DNA from: Flavobacterium chungbukense
GTDB lineage: Bacteria; Bacteroidota; Bacteroidia; Flavobacteriales; Flavobacteriaceae
Direction: 5' to 3'
Assembly: GCF_020805785.1 (NCBI RefSeq)
Contig: NZ_JAJGZV010000001.1
Span: 992,001 to 1,056,000, forward strand
DNA: 64,000 bases
Positions 1-9,365 of this stretch are shown here, piece by piece. The translations under genes were made by a program, and so were the position numbers. The notes beneath the pieces are model-generated. The model did no database searches. It had not been told where the DNA came from and was given only the letters and a program-made list of their open reading frames with translations. The stretch's first letter is position 1. Every line of letters begins with the position of its first letter.

Positions 1-49
1 AAATAAGAGTAATGTTTGAATTTCATAACTTTTTGTGATTTAAGATGCT

Positions 50-57
50 TAAATTTG
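50..57 (+). promoter_or_regulatory. Possible -7 box (TAAATTTG) for the aldehyde oxidoreductase operon
   Basis: The octamer matches the Bacteroidota -7 consensus TAnnTTTG and lies about 45 bases before the first gene of the paoABC-like operon. No TTG was found at the usual -33 spacing, so this is a weak assignment. Confidence 0.35.
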
Positions 58-102
58 TTAGAATGACAAAAAGTGAATTTGCTAATTTAACAAATAGACT
101 GA

Positions 103-741
103 ATGGCTTCTAAAAAAACAAACCAGAATAAAGTAACTCCGGAAGACTCCAATTCCCGTCGTGACTTTATAAAGAAATCAGGACTTTTTACTGCTCTTGC
201 TTTTACGCCGCCAACATTGGTAATGGCATCAGACAAGAAATGGGATGAAAAAATTGCGGAGTATTTAGAAACCGTATCGCTTTCTATTGAAGTAAATGGT
301 CAGAAACACAATCTCAATATCGAACCAAGAACTACTTTACTTGATTTGTTGAGAGAACAACTGCATCTTACAGGAACCAAAAAAGGTTGTGATCACGGGC
401 AATGCGGTGCTTGTACAGTTCACGTAAATGGAACTAGAATTTTATCGTGTCTCACATTAGCATCAATGCAACAGAATGCTCAGGTTACCACAATCGAGGG
501 ACTTTCAAATGGTAAAAAATTGCATCCCATGCAGGAAGCATTTATCAAACATGATGGTTTTCAATGCGGTTATTGTACACCGGGACAAATTATGTCTGGA
601 ATTGCCTGTATAAAAGAAGGTCATGCCAATAGCAGAGAGGAAATAAGCGAATATATGAGCGGAAATATCTGCCGTTGTGGAGCGTATCATAATATCGTTG
701 ATGCCATAACAGAAGTGAAGGAAGGAGGGAAGGAGTTATGA
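103..741 (+). CDS. paoA: Tat-exported (2Fe-2S)-binding subunit of a molybdenum aldehyde oxidoreductase
   Basis: Small iron-sulfur subunit (212 aa) of a xanthine-oxidase-family hydroxylase, like PaoA/YagT, carrying electrons from the Mo site to FAD. The N-terminus has a twin-arginine motif (SRRDFIKKSG, about residues 18-27) before a hydrophobic stretch, so the complex should be exported folded to the periplasm. A plant-type 2Fe-2S domain follows (CDHGQCGACTVHVNG plus a later Cys), then the second 2Fe-2S helical domain (CGYCTPG ... CRCGAY). Its ATGA stop/start overlap with the FAD subunit indicates translational coupling. Aldehyde oxidation is the known role of the family. The actual substrate cannot be read from the sequence, and xanthine dehydrogenase or isoquinoline oxidoreductase homologues are alternatives. 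Confidence 0.88.
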   Translation: MASKKTNQNKVTPEDSNSRRDFIKKSGLFTALAFTPPTLVMASDKKWDEKIAEYLETVSLSIEVNGQKHNLNIEPRTTLLDLLREQLHLTGTKKGCDHGQCGACTVHVNGTRILSCLTLASMQQNAQVTTIEGLSNGKKLHPMQEAFIKHDGFQCGYCTPGQIMSGIACIKEGHANSREEISEYMSGNICRCGAYHNIVDAITEVKEGGKEL

Positions 742-1718
742 AAAACTTTCAAATTATAAAAGCATTGTCGGCTTCATCGGCAGTGACAGGAAAAGCTAAA
801 GATAATTCTTCGATGTTTATTGCAGGAGGAACTAATTTGGTTGATTTAATGAAAAAAAACGTCGTGGCTCCAGACAAACTGGTTGACATCAACGGATTGG
901 ATTTAAAGAAAATTGAATTCTTAAAAGGTAAAGTTTCAATTGGTGCCTTGGCTAAAAATAGTCAGGTCGCAGAAGATTCCTCCATCAAAGAAAAACATCC
1001 TTTGCTTGCCTTGGCTTTAGCTGCTGGTGCATCTCAACAGATTAGACATATGGCAACCGTTGGAGGAAATATGTTGCAAAGAACACGCTGTTCTTATTTT
1101 TATAATACCGATATGCCTTGCAACAAACGTGTTCCAAAAAGCGGTTGCGGTGCTATTGGCGGTTCAAACAGAATGTCGGCAATTTTTGGAGCTTCAGACA
1201 GTTGTATTGCTGTTCATCCAAGCGATATGTGCGTTGCTTTGGCTGCATTAGATGCAACGGTTTTAGTGGAAGGTCCAAAAGGGAAACGCCAAATTAATTT
1301 TACAGACTTTCATCGCTTACCGGGAAATACACCTGAAAAAGACAACACACTAGATAGTAGAGAATTGATTACTTCAGTTGAAATTCCAGATCATAATTTT
1401 ACTAAAAATGTACATTATCTAAAAGTTCGTGACAGAACTAGCTATGCCTTTGCCTTAGTTTCGGTTGCTGTGGCTTTAGATCTTAAAAACAATGTAATTG
1501 AGAATGCTAGATTGGCAATGGGTGGTGTAGCACACAAACCTTGGAGATTAACTGAAACAGAAGAATTTCTTAAAGGAAAAACAGTTTCAGAAGAACTATT
1601 TAGACAGGCAGCAAATTTGTCTATGAAGGGAGCAAGAGGATACGGAGAAAACGATTTTAAACTGACTCTTGGAGCCAATGCGATAACGGAAGCACTTACA
1701 ATAGCAGCATCAAAATAA
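738..1718 (+). CDS. paoB: FAD-binding subunit of a molybdenum aldehyde oxidoreductase
   Basis: Medium subunit (326 aa) of the same complex. It has the FAD-binding PCMH fold at the N-terminus (FIAGGTNLVDLMK, then the RHMATVGGN motif near residue 105) and a CO-dehydrogenase flavoprotein C-terminal domain (about residues 220-325). After RHMATVGGNMLQRTRC come four cysteines (RC, PC, GC, SC) of the kind that bind an extra 4Fe-4S cluster in E. coli PaoB. That insertion separates PaoB/YagS types from ordinary xanthine dehydrogenase FAD subunits. The start overlaps the previous stop by four bases. It has no signal peptide and would be exported as a passenger of the Tat-tagged small subunit. Confidence 0.87.
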   Translation: MKNFQIIKALSASSAVTGKAKDNSSMFIAGGTNLVDLMKKNVVAPDKLVDINGLDLKKIEFLKGKVSIGALAKNSQVAEDSSIKEKHPLLALALAAGASQQIRHMATVGGNMLQRTRCSYFYNTDMPCNKRVPKSGCGAIGGSNRMSAIFGASDSCIAVHPSDMCVALAALDATVLVEGPKGKRQINFTDFHRLPGNTPEKDNTLDSRELITSVEIPDHNFTKNVHYLKVRDRTSYAFALVSVAVALDLKNNVIENARLAMGGVAHKPWRLTETEEFLKGKTVSEELFRQAANLSMKGARGYGENDFKLTLGANAITEALTIAASK

Positions 1719-1725
1719 TTAGATT

Positions 1726-3930
1726 ATGAGCAAGACAAGTAATATAAATAGAGTAGACGGATTTGCTAAAGTAACAGGTTCTGCAACTTATTCGGCTGAG
1801 TATAAAGCGGATGGAGTTGTATATGCCTGTTTGGTTGGAAGTACAATTGCAAAAGGAAGAATTAAGTCAATTGATACCAAAAAAGCAGAATGGGCGCCAG
1901 GAGTTCTGGCCGTAATTACGCATTTGAATGTTGATAAACCATCGGGGTATCAAAAACCAAAAGATAAAAGAAACTTTGGTCAGTCTTTACAAATTTTTAA
2001 AGATGATTCGGTATTATATTACGATCAGCCGATTGCTTTGGTAATTGCCGATACTTTTGAACGTATGCAATATGCGGCAAGTTTAATTAAAGCAGATTAT
2101 TTAAAAGAAGAACATTCGACAGAACTTCACAAAGCCGCTGATAAAGAAAGAAAAATAGATACTGATAAAGGAAATGATTATCATCGCGGCGAACACGATG
2201 GTTATAAAAATGCTGAAGTCATTCTTGAAACAGAATATACAATTCCAACTGAGGTTCACAATCCGATGGAATTAGCCAATATTATTGCGAAATGGGATGG
2301 AAATAAACCAATTTTATATACGAAAAGTCAAGGTGTTGAAGGAACTCGAAAAAGTGTTGCCGGAGTTTTTGATGTTCCAGTAGAAAATGTTGAGGTTCAT
2401 TCAGAATATATTGGTGGCGCATTCGGAATGGGATTGCACACTTGGCCGTATGAAATTGCGGCTTTGATAGGATCGAAAAAATTAAACCGCCCAGTAAAAT
2501 TGGTTTTGCATCGTGAACAGATGTTTACCAATGTAGGTTTCAGACCTTACACGATTCAAAAAATGGGATTGGGTGCAACCAAAGAAGGAAAACTTACGGG
2601 ATTGACACATGAAGCTGTTGCGATGACTTCGAGCTACGAAGATTTCATGGAAGGTACCGTAAATATGTCCCGATTTATCTATAATTGTTCGAATGTTTCG
2701 ACACGTTACAGAATTGTGCCTCTGGATACTTGTACACCAATCTGGATGCGAGGTCCAGGAGAAGCAACGGGTTCTTTTGCCCTAGAATCGGCAATGGATG
2801 AAATGGCGTATAAGTTAAACTTAGATCCAATTGAATTTCGAAAACGCAATTATGCCGAGAAAGATTTGGAACAAAATAAACCGTGGAGCAGTAAATTTCT
2901 TTTAGAATGTTACGAGGCTGGAATGGAACGTATTGGATGGAAAAATCGTAAAAATGAACCAGGTTTACTCAAAGAAGGAAACTGGCTAGTAGGTTACGGA
3001 ATGGGAACTGGAACTTTTGGCTGTTATAGAAGTCCCACTTCTGTAAAAGCAAAATTTTTAGCCAATGGAGATTTAGTACTGCAATGCAGCGTAAATGACA
3101 TGGGACCAGGAACGGCAACCATGATGACGGCTATTGGAGCTGAGGTAATTGGTTTGCCATCAGAAAATGTCATTATAGAAATGGGTAAAAGCGGATTGCC
3201 AAAAGGTCCAACCCAAGGTGGTTCTGCAACGACTTCATCTGTTGGTTCTGCGGTGCATGATTCTTGTAATTTATTATTGAGCAAAGTAATCGAATTGGCA
3301 AGTAAAAATGTTGCCTTAAAAGGAATTCCAATCACAGATTTGACTTTTGAAAATGGAGTGATTTTTTCTAAAAAGGATAAATCTAAATCGATAACATTTG
3401 CTTCACTTTTGAGTAGTAATAAATTAGAAGATTTTGAAGTGGAAAACCTTTCTAAAGCAGCAGAAGAAGCTAAGAAATATTCTATTTATTCGTTTTCAGT
3501 TCACTTTGTAAAAGTACTTGTAAATCCGAATTTGGGTAAAATTAGATTGGCTCATGTGGTTTCTTGTGCTGATATTGGAACCGTTATCAATCAGAAAACA
3601 TCTGCGGGACAAATGTTTGGCGGAGCAGTTGGCGGAATCGGAATGGGATTAATGGAAGCCTTAGAAATTGATCATCGTTTTGGACGTCCGATCAATAACA
3701 ATTTCGCGGATTATCATGTTCCCGTAAATGCTGATATTGAAAAGCAAGAAGTATTTTTCGTCAATAAAAAAGACCCAATTAGTAATCCGATGGGAACAAA
3801 AGGTCTGGGAGAAACTGCTTTGGTCGGAATGGCACCAGCAATTGCAAATGCTGTTTTTAATGCAACTGGAAAACGTGTACGAGATTTGCCAATTACGTTG
3901 GATAAAATTATAGAAACTGTTAAGGTTTAA
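1726..3930 (+). CDS. paoC: Molybdopterin-binding catalytic subunit of aldehyde oxidoreductase
   Basis: Large catalytic subunit (734 aa, full length for the PaoC/YagR type). The N-terminal domain (VDGFAKVTGSATYSAEY) is typical of the aldehyde oxidase a/b hammerhead. The molybdopterin-binding domain follows, with glycine-rich GGAFGMG near residue 230, RGPGEATGSFALE near 345 and QGGSATTSS near 495. The C-terminal GTKGLGETALVGMAP carries the catalytic glutamate expected to activate the Mo-bound water. It starts seven bases after the FAD gene and is followed by a strong hairpin terminator, so the three genes form one operon. The XdhC/MocA-type cofactor maturation genes are not in this window. Substrate unknown; aromatic or aliphatic aldehydes are most likely. 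Confidence 0.88.
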   Translation: MSKTSNINRVDGFAKVTGSATYSAEYKADGVVYACLVGSTIAKGRIKSIDTKKAEWAPGVLAVITHLNVDKPSGYQKPKDKRNFGQSLQIFKDDSVLYYDQPIALVIADTFERMQYAASLIKADYLKEEHSTELHKAADKERKIDTDKGNDYHRGEHDGYKNAEVILETEYTIPTEVHNPMELANIIAKWDGNKPILYTKSQGVEGTRKSVAGVFDVPVENVEVHSEYIGGAFGMGLHTWPYEIAALIGSKKLNRPVKLVLHREQMFTNVGFRPYTIQKMGLGATKEGKLTGLTHEAVAMTSSYEDFMEGTVNMSRFIYNCSNVSTRYRIVPLDTCTPIWMRGPGEATGSFALESAMDEMAYKLNLDPIEFRKRNYAEKDLEQNKPWSSKFLLECYEAGMERIGWKNRKNEPGLLKEGNWLVGYGMGTGTFGCYRSPTSVKAKFLANGDLVLQCSVNDMGPGTATMMTAIGAEVIGLPSENVIIEMGKSGLPKGPTQGGSATTSSVGSAVHDSCNLLLSKVIELASKNVALKGIPITDLTFENGVIFSKKDKSKSITFASLLSSNKLEDFEVENLSKAAEEAKKYSIYSFSVHFVKVLVNPNLGKIRLAHVVSCADIGTVINQKTSAGQMFGGAVGGIGMGLMEALEIDHRFGRPINNNFADYHVPVNADIEKQEVFFVNKKDPISNPMGTKGLGETALVGMAPAIANAVFNATGKRVRDLPITLDKIIETVKV

Positions 3931-3933
3931 ACG

Positions 3934-3965
3934 AAAAAAGAGGCATTTTAAAGTGCCTCTTTTTT
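3934..3965 (+). terminator. Rho-independent terminator after the aldehyde oxidoreductase operon
   Basis: Perfect 12-bp stem (AAAAAAGAGGCA / TGCCTCTTTTTT) with an 8-base loop, beginning three bases after the paoC-like stop and ending in a T-run. Confidence 0.85.
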
Positions 3966-3980
3966 ATTTAAACTATAATC

Positions 3981-4073
3981 AACATAGCACGTGGTTTCAA
4001 CCACGGGAAACGTATTTTTATAAACGTAATGTTATACACTTTGCGTACCCGTGATTGAAACCACGGGTTATAT
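3981..4073. repeat. REP-like inverted pair, 'CCCGTGGTTTCAACCACGGG' family, copy 1
   Basis: Two small palindromes (CACGTGGTTTCAACCACGGG and CCCGTGATTGAAACCACGGG) face each other about 40 bases apart. The outer flanks AACATAG... and ...TTATATT extend the inverted symmetry. A cleaner second copy lies at 26308-26388. The layout is like a REP pair or a short non-autonomous element. No transposase is nearby. Confidence 0.75.
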
Positions 4074-4168
4074 TTGCCTAGGATTGTGTTATCATATGCG
4101 AAGAAAATTACCTTCATAAAAAAAGAGAAATTTTTCAATGCCTCTTTTATATATCAAAAAATGATTAG

Positions 4169-4732
4169 TTATTTAACTGTAATTGGCAATTCAGCAGTTG
4201 TTTTATCCCAGCCAATAACAAGATTTGCTACATTACCTTGAGTTGTAAATGCAATTGACAAAGCTTCAATTGGAGTAGAAACTTGTTTAACAGGAACAGA
4301 AACTCTCACAACGTCTTTGCTTTCGTCATAAGCATAACCACCCCATAAATCTAACTCTTTGTTGATAATGATAGTCCATTTGTCTTTTTCTGGAATAGCA
4401 AATAAACTATAGTATCCAGCAGGAACTTTTTTACCACCGATTGTTACATCTTTGTAAAATTTGATTTCTGTGTTTTCGTTAGCACCAACTCTCCAAACTT
4501 CTCCAAATTTCACTACATCACCAAAAATAGTTCTTCCTTTTGCAGAAGGTCTTGCGTAAAGAACTTTGATAACTGGGTTTGGATTATCTGTTTTTTTGAA
4601 TTTAACCGCTTTGTTTGGGAAATAAGAAATATCAACAGGACTTGCATCAAGTGGAGCAAATTTTACTACATCTTGTGCCTGAATTGTAAAGGCAGCAAAC
4701 AATGTAACTGCCAGTAAATAAATTTTTTTCAT
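4169..4732 (-). CDS. DUF2911 domain-containing secreted protein
   Basis: 187-residue protein with a signal peptide (MKKIYLLAVTLFAAFTIQAQ). The mature part fits the DUF2911 family, common in Bacteroidota and of unknown function. Its typical motifs are visible: VLYARPSAKGRTIFGDVV, GEVWRVGANENTEIKF and VPAGYYSLFAIP. It is a single gene between the REP-like pair and the polysaccharide locus, and a weak AAAAGAG/CTCTTTT hairpin about 20 bases past its stop may end transcription. Nothing in its surroundings suggests a role, and it is probably not part of the neighbouring glycan locus because a 173-base gap separates it from the frameshifted GH2 gene. Confidence 0.85.
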   Translation of the reverse strand: MKKIYLLAVTLFAAFTIQAQDVVKFAPLDASPVDISYFPNKAVKFKKTDNPNPVIKVLYARPSAKGRTIFGDVVKFGEVWRVGANENTEIKFYKDVTIGGKKVPAGYYSLFAIPEKDKWTIIINKELDLWGGYAYDESKDVVRVSVPVKQVSTPIEALSIAFTTQGNVANLVIGWDKTTAELPITVK

Positions 4733-4831
4733 AGGATTACAATTTTTAGAATAACTACAAAGTAAGTTAATAATGAAGAAAAATCATATAATTTATAGCC
4801 TGTTTTTTGTTAATGAATTGATAATAGTTTT

Positions 4832-6627
4832 TTACTCTTTACTCTTTTTCGCGTACCAATTCTGCATAATGTAAAATGCTCTCTTCTTTTCTCCATCATT
4901 TGAGATTAATCCTTTACGATTGTAACCGTCCTGAATACCTGGCAACAGTCTTTTTGGCGATCTGAAATCAACAGAATCCAAGGACTCGTTCCGCTTAAAT
5001 GTGGAATTTTTTCAATCATTTTCAAATTCTGAATGTATAAATATTCCTGATATTCTTCTGTCCATCTTTCATTTTTTTCTCCGTGAAAACCCGCCTTAGC
5101 ATCACCTCCAAATTCAGAGACAATAACAGGTTTGTTGTATGGCGTAGTCCAGAATATTTTTTCAGCATCTTCCAAGTTACCGCCGTACCAGCCTAAATAT
5201 TGATTAAAAGCAATAATGTCAAGCGATTTACCAATTTCATCGTCAATCTTTCCGTTATGCGTTAATAAAGCGGCACTGATTAATCTTGTATTGTCTAATG
5301 ATTTTGTATGAGTTGCCAAATTCGTTATAAAATTATTTCTCGCATCAGAAACTGGAGTTTCATTTGCCATTGACCAAATAATTATACTGGCTCTATTTTT
5401 ATCTCTTGTAATAGCAGCGGTTAATTGATCTTGTGCATTTTGATACGTATTTTTATTGGTAAATTCAACCGTCCAGTAAACTGGAATTTCTTCCCAAACC
5501 ATTAATCCCATTTTATCAGCTTGTCGAATAATATTTTCGTTATGCGGATAATGTGCCAGACGAACATAATTGCAGCCTAATTCTTTTGCCCAATTTAGTA
5601 AACGTAGCGCATCTTCTTCAGAATTAGCACGTCCGCCTTTTGCATTTTCTTCGTGAATAGAAATTCCTCTTAAAAAGATAGGTTTTCCGTTTAATAAAAT
5701 TTTGTCACCTTGCGTTTCAATAGTTCTAAAACCAATTTTATCGTTTAGTTTTTTTCCGTTAAAGTCTACAGTAACATCATATAACTTTGGACTTTCTGGC
5801 GACCAGTAAGAGATCTTTTTCGCTGGAATTTCGAAGTTTAAAATTCCATTACTATCGGCTTTTCCTTTGAAATTGATTTTCAATTTAGGAATAGAAATTG
5901 AAATCTGATTTTTTGATGCATCCAAATTATTGATTTTGATAAAACCTGAAATCACATTTGCATTCCCTTTTTTTAGCTGAATGTTGTAATCTTCCACAAA
6001 TGAAGATTCCTCTTCAATTAAAGTCACATCGCGCGTGATTCCGCCATAATTCCACCAATCGGTATTTATTGTCGGAATATCTTCTTTATGAAGTGTATTA
6101 TCAACTTTAATAACTAGATAATTTCCTGTTGGTTTTACAATCGAAGTGACTTCGTAATTGAATGGAGTAAAACCGCCTTCGTGTGCTCCCAGTTTTTTTC
6201 CGTTTAAATAAACATCAGCTTTGTAATTAATGGCTCCCAAATATAGAAATAGACGTTTTTTATCTTTTAAATTATAATCGAAAGACTTTTTAAACCATAC
6301 ATTTCCTTCGTAATATTTCAGTTCTGGAACTTGCGAATTCCAATCACCCGGAATAGTAATAGTCGGTGATTTATCAAAATCATATTCTACTAATTCCTGC
6401 TTGTTTTGAGCATGATAATTGTTGAAAAATGCTCCTTTTGCCGGTTTTTCCTGTTTGTCATATTGATCAAGGTGAAAACTGTAAAAGCCTGTTTGATACG
6501 GATCTATTATGTAATTCCAGACACCGTTTAGCGAAGTAGTGTTTCGGTTTGGTACGTTTGATATTAAACCTTGTGAGTGCCCAATTACAAATGATGTTAG
6601 TAATAATAGTGTTAGGAATTTTTTCAT
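4832..6627 (-). pseudogene. GH2 beta-glucuronidase/beta-galactosidase, frameshifted near the 3' end
   Basis: Secreted glycoside hydrolase family 2 enzyme with a signal peptide (MKKFLTLLLLTSFVIGHSQG), N-terminal jelly roll (about 30-205), Ig-like domain (about 210-305) and TIM barrel. The acid/base Glu is about residue 423 (IIIWSMANETP) and the nucleophile Glu about residue 505 (IVSEFGGD). The open frame stops at 4906 after 573 residues, and its last 20 or so residues do not look like GH2. One base further along, the expected ending appears: DFRSPKRLLPGIQDGYN, then RKGLISNDGEKK and AFYIMQNWYAKK, with a stop at 4832-4834. Inserting one base near 4971 gives exactly 598 codons plus stop. This is either a real recent frameshift, which would lose barrel strand 8, or a sequencing error. 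Confidence 0.85.
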
Positions 6628-6739
6628 TTTAATATTTCATTTTAATTTTTGTGCTGGATTGTAAAGTTTTTCTAACCGCAAAGAGCGCAAAGTTTTTGTT
6701 CTTTAAAAGTTGTTAAAGTGCAAAGTGTTACCGTATTTT

Positions 6740-6831
6740 TTGTCATTCCGAGGAACGAGGAATCTTCGCGAGAAACTCTACAAAGATTGCGGAACTTCTA
6801 GTGTGATCCTTCCTTCGTCAGGATGACAAAA
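6740..6831. repeat. Intergenic inverted-repeat element, 'TTGTCATTCC...GGATGACAAA' family, copy 1
   Basis: About 90 bases with ends TTGTCATTCCGAGGAACGAG and TTCGTCAGGATGACAAA that are imperfect reverse complements. It lies between the two GH2 genes. A related element with different inner sequence lies at 26197-26304. Confidence 0.65.
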
Positions 6832-6870
6832 ACACTTAGTACCTTAGCCTCTTAGCAACTTAGAACCTTT

Positions 6871-9282
6871 TTATTCAACAGGAATCTTTAAATATTCCCC
6901 TTTAAAACTCTGGTTCAACGCCGTCATTTCAATCGGATTGCCAGAACCGTCAGGGATAACCTCTATAGAAGCTTTTCCATTCGCCATTCTAATCGATTCA
7001 CTTCCTGTTGGCGTGCCTTGATTTTTCAACGTTTTACCGCCTTTTAAACATTGAAAATAAACACTTTCCTCATAATCCAAACAGCGTAAATTGTTGTTGT
7101 CAATCGCAATTGCCGTAATCAGATAATTACCATTTTTTAATTTTTCCGAAGACAATTGCAAAGATGAAGCCGTATCATTTTTATTGAAACGATAATTGAC
7201 TTTAATCGTGTCAGAAACCGTTTTACCATCTTTATTTTTACCGATGGCAATCAGAATGTTTTCTCCTTTTTTAAAATTGACATCCCAAGTTAAACCATTT
7301 GCAGGATATAGAGAGAGATTGCGTTGTTTTTCTCCTAATGATTTTCCATCATGAAGTAAAGTCACTTTTTCGCAATTACTGAATACGCTAATAATTCTCG
7401 GCGTGTTTTCAGGACCTTGACGTTCTGTCCAAGTGTGCGATTCTATGTAAGCGAAAGGTTGTTTTGCCCAATAGCTTTTAAAAACATAATACGCATCTTT
7501 CGGATTTCCGTTTCGATCTGTCAATCCTTTTTGATTCATATACGGAATATCATCTTCCGGACGTAAAGGCGTTGCAAAATCCTTAAATGCCCATTGAATA
7601 TTGCCCACAAAATCAGGATCATTTTCGGATATATGCAAATGCCAGTCAAACAAATCAACTATATAGTTTTCGCTCCAATCGCCAATTTGGGCGATGTTGG
7701 CGACTTTTGTCTGTACAATTGCTTCTTCCCAACCTTCTGCTTTTATGACATTTTCACCAGTTATAGGATTTTCGCTGTGACGGCCAACATGGCTGTCGCC
7801 GCCATATTCGGCGTGAATGAAATGCTTATATTCTTTTTTGTAAACATCAATTGCTTTTTGGTAGCTTTTGTAACTTCCAGAATACCAGCCAGACCAGATA
7901 GAAGGAGAAAATACATCTACAATATGAGAACCTTCATAATATTTTCTGATTGCCGTTTTTCGAGTAGGGTCGAGTTTATGCGCTATGTCGTTTAATTCGG
8001 TTAAAAAGACATTTGTTTTTTCGGTGTTATCTCCGTCAGGAAAGTCAGGAAGCCAGTTCATTTCATTTCCTAAAGACCAAATAATAATACTCGGATGATT
8101 GTAATTTTGATTGATGATTTCTGCCAACATATTTTTGGTATTCGTCTGCCAAAGTGCATCACCAATTCCACCTCGACACCACGGCAATTCATCCCAAACT
8201 AAAAGTCCTAATTCATCACAAGCTTTATAAATTTCAGGATCTTGCGGATAATGGGCTAAACGAACAAAATTGGCACCCATTTCTTTGATTGATTTCATAT
8301 CAGCCCAATGTTGTTCGTTGCTCATAGCGGCGCCAACTCCAGCTTGTTCTTCATGACGATGTGTTCCTCGAATTAATAATCGTTTTCCGTTAAGGTAAAA
8401 CGGGCCGTGATCTTTAAACTCAAACCATCTAAAACCTACTTTTTCAGAAATACTGTCTTTTATTTGATTTTTCTCTGATAAAACAGCCGTTAGGGAATAT
8501 AAATTTGGTTTTTCGGTATCCCAAAGTTCTGGGTTTTTGATGTTTTCGAAAGTGATTGTCGAAGTTTTATTTGAAACTGGAATCGTTTTACTTGCCACTT
8601 TTTTGCCTTTCGGATTTTTAAGTGTTACCGTTAACGATAAATCTTTTGAGTTTTCTGGATTTATAAAAGAAGAAACAATCTGAACCGAGGCTTTTTTAGC
8701 CGAAACTTCAGGTGTTGTAATCCTCAAATTTTCAATATGATTTTTGTACTTCGAAATTAACCAAACATCGCGTGTAATTCCTCCGTAAATAAAGAAATCA
8801 CTTTTTTGAGATGGAATAATTTCGATATCGTAACTATTATCAACACGAACAAAAATGTCGTTATTTCCTTCTTTGATGAAGTTTGTAATGTCAATTGAAA
8901 AGCCAATGTAACCGCCAATATGACTTCCAGCTTCTTTTCCGTTTACATATACTTTTGTAGTAACATTTGATCCTTCAAAATATAAAGAATAAACGCTGTT
9001 TTTATCGATTTGAGAGATATTTAATTTCTTCTGATACCAGCTGGCATCTCGTCTATAACCTGGATTTAAATCAGTTGCATCTTCGGCATTCCAAGTATGA
9101 GGTAAATTTAATGAAACCCAGTTAGACGCTTTTTGTGCCTCGTTGAGGTTTGAAGTATGATTTTCTAAATAAAGCCAATTCTCATTGATGTTTCTTTTTG
9201 TCTGAGCAAAACTGCTCAGACAAATTTGAAACAAAACAAAAAGCGCAAAAATTGAAAATGTATGGTTATGTTTTTTTTTCAT
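6871..9282 (-). CDS. Secreted GH2 beta-galactosidase/beta-glucuronidase with DUF4982-type C-terminus
   Basis: 803-residue intact GH2 enzyme with a signal peptide (about residues 1-26, ending SSFAQ). Order: sugar-binding jelly roll (about 28-180, with GGITRDVWL), immunoglobulin-like domain (about 185-285), TIM barrel (about 290-590), then C-terminal beta domains resembling DUF4982 plus a further Ig-like domain (about 630-800). The acid/base is E407 in IIIWSLGNEMN and the nucleophile E492 in IHAEYGGD. It would remove a non-reducing-end beta-linked galactose or glucuronate from periplasmic oligosaccharides. The uronate genes in the locus favour glucuronate, but this is inference. It lies upstream of the frameshifted GH2 gene in transcription order and may compensate for its loss. 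Confidence 0.88.
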   Translation of the reverse strand: MKKKHNHTFSIFALFVLFQICLSSFAQTKRNINENWLYLENHTSNLNEAQKASNWVSLNLPHTWNAEDATDLNPGYRRDASWYQKKLNISQIDKNSVYSLYFEGSNVTTKVYVNGKEAGSHIGGYIGFSIDITNFIKEGNNDIFVRVDNSYDIEIIPSQKSDFFIYGGITRDVWLISKYKNHIENLRITTPEVSAKKASVQIVSSFINPENSKDLSLTVTLKNPKGKKVASKTIPVSNKTSTITFENIKNPELWDTEKPNLYSLTAVLSEKNQIKDSISEKVGFRWFEFKDHGPFYLNGKRLLIRGTHRHEEQAGVGAAMSNEQHWADMKSIKEMGANFVRLAHYPQDPEIYKACDELGLLVWDELPWCRGGIGDALWQTNTKNMLAEIINQNYNHPSIIIWSLGNEMNWLPDFPDGDNTEKTNVFLTELNDIAHKLDPTRKTAIRKYYEGSHIVDVFSPSIWSGWYSGSYKSYQKAIDVYKKEYKHFIHAEYGGDSHVGRHSENPITGENVIKAEGWEEAIVQTKVANIAQIGDWSENYIVDLFDWHLHISENDPDFVGNIQWAFKDFATPLRPEDDIPYMNQKGLTDRNGNPKDAYYVFKSYWAKQPFAYIESHTWTERQGPENTPRIISVFSNCEKVTLLHDGKSLGEKQRNLSLYPANGLTWDVNFKKGENILIAIGKNKDGKTVSDTIKVNYRFNKNDTASSLQLSSEKLKNGNYLITAIAIDNNNLRCLDYEESVYFQCLKGGKTLKNQGTPTGSESIRMANGKASIEVIPDGSGNPIEMTALNQSFKGEYLKIPVE

Positions 9283-9294
9283 AGGTTATTTTTT

Positions 9295-9365
9295 TAGTGA
9301 CAAAGTGACAAAGGCTTAGAGTAACAAAGGCTGGAAACCTTTGTTACTCTGTTACTTTGAACCTT
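9295..9365. repeat. 'CAAAGTGACAAAG' inverted-repeat element, copy 1
   Basis: Arms rich in GACAAAG/CTTTGTC surround a perfect 12-bp hairpin (GAGTAACAAAGG, 7-base loop, CCTTTGTTACTC; 9319-9349). The element runs into the 3' end of the GH88 gene and supplies its last codons. A longer relative lies at 57530-57690. Confidence 0.65.

Noticed and set aside
3024..3335. 103-codon minus-strand ORF inside the aldehyde oxidoreductase large subunit
   Set aside because: Antisense to a conserved molybdopterin-binding region; no start context or domain.
3981..4073. CRISPR-like reading of the repeated palindromes
   Set aside because: Only two inverted units, no regular spacers and no cas genes.
7594..7995. 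133-codon plus-strand ORF inside the second GH2 gene
   Set aside because: Lies fully antisense to a well-supported GH2 enzyme with intact catalytic motifs, and the translation shows no domain.
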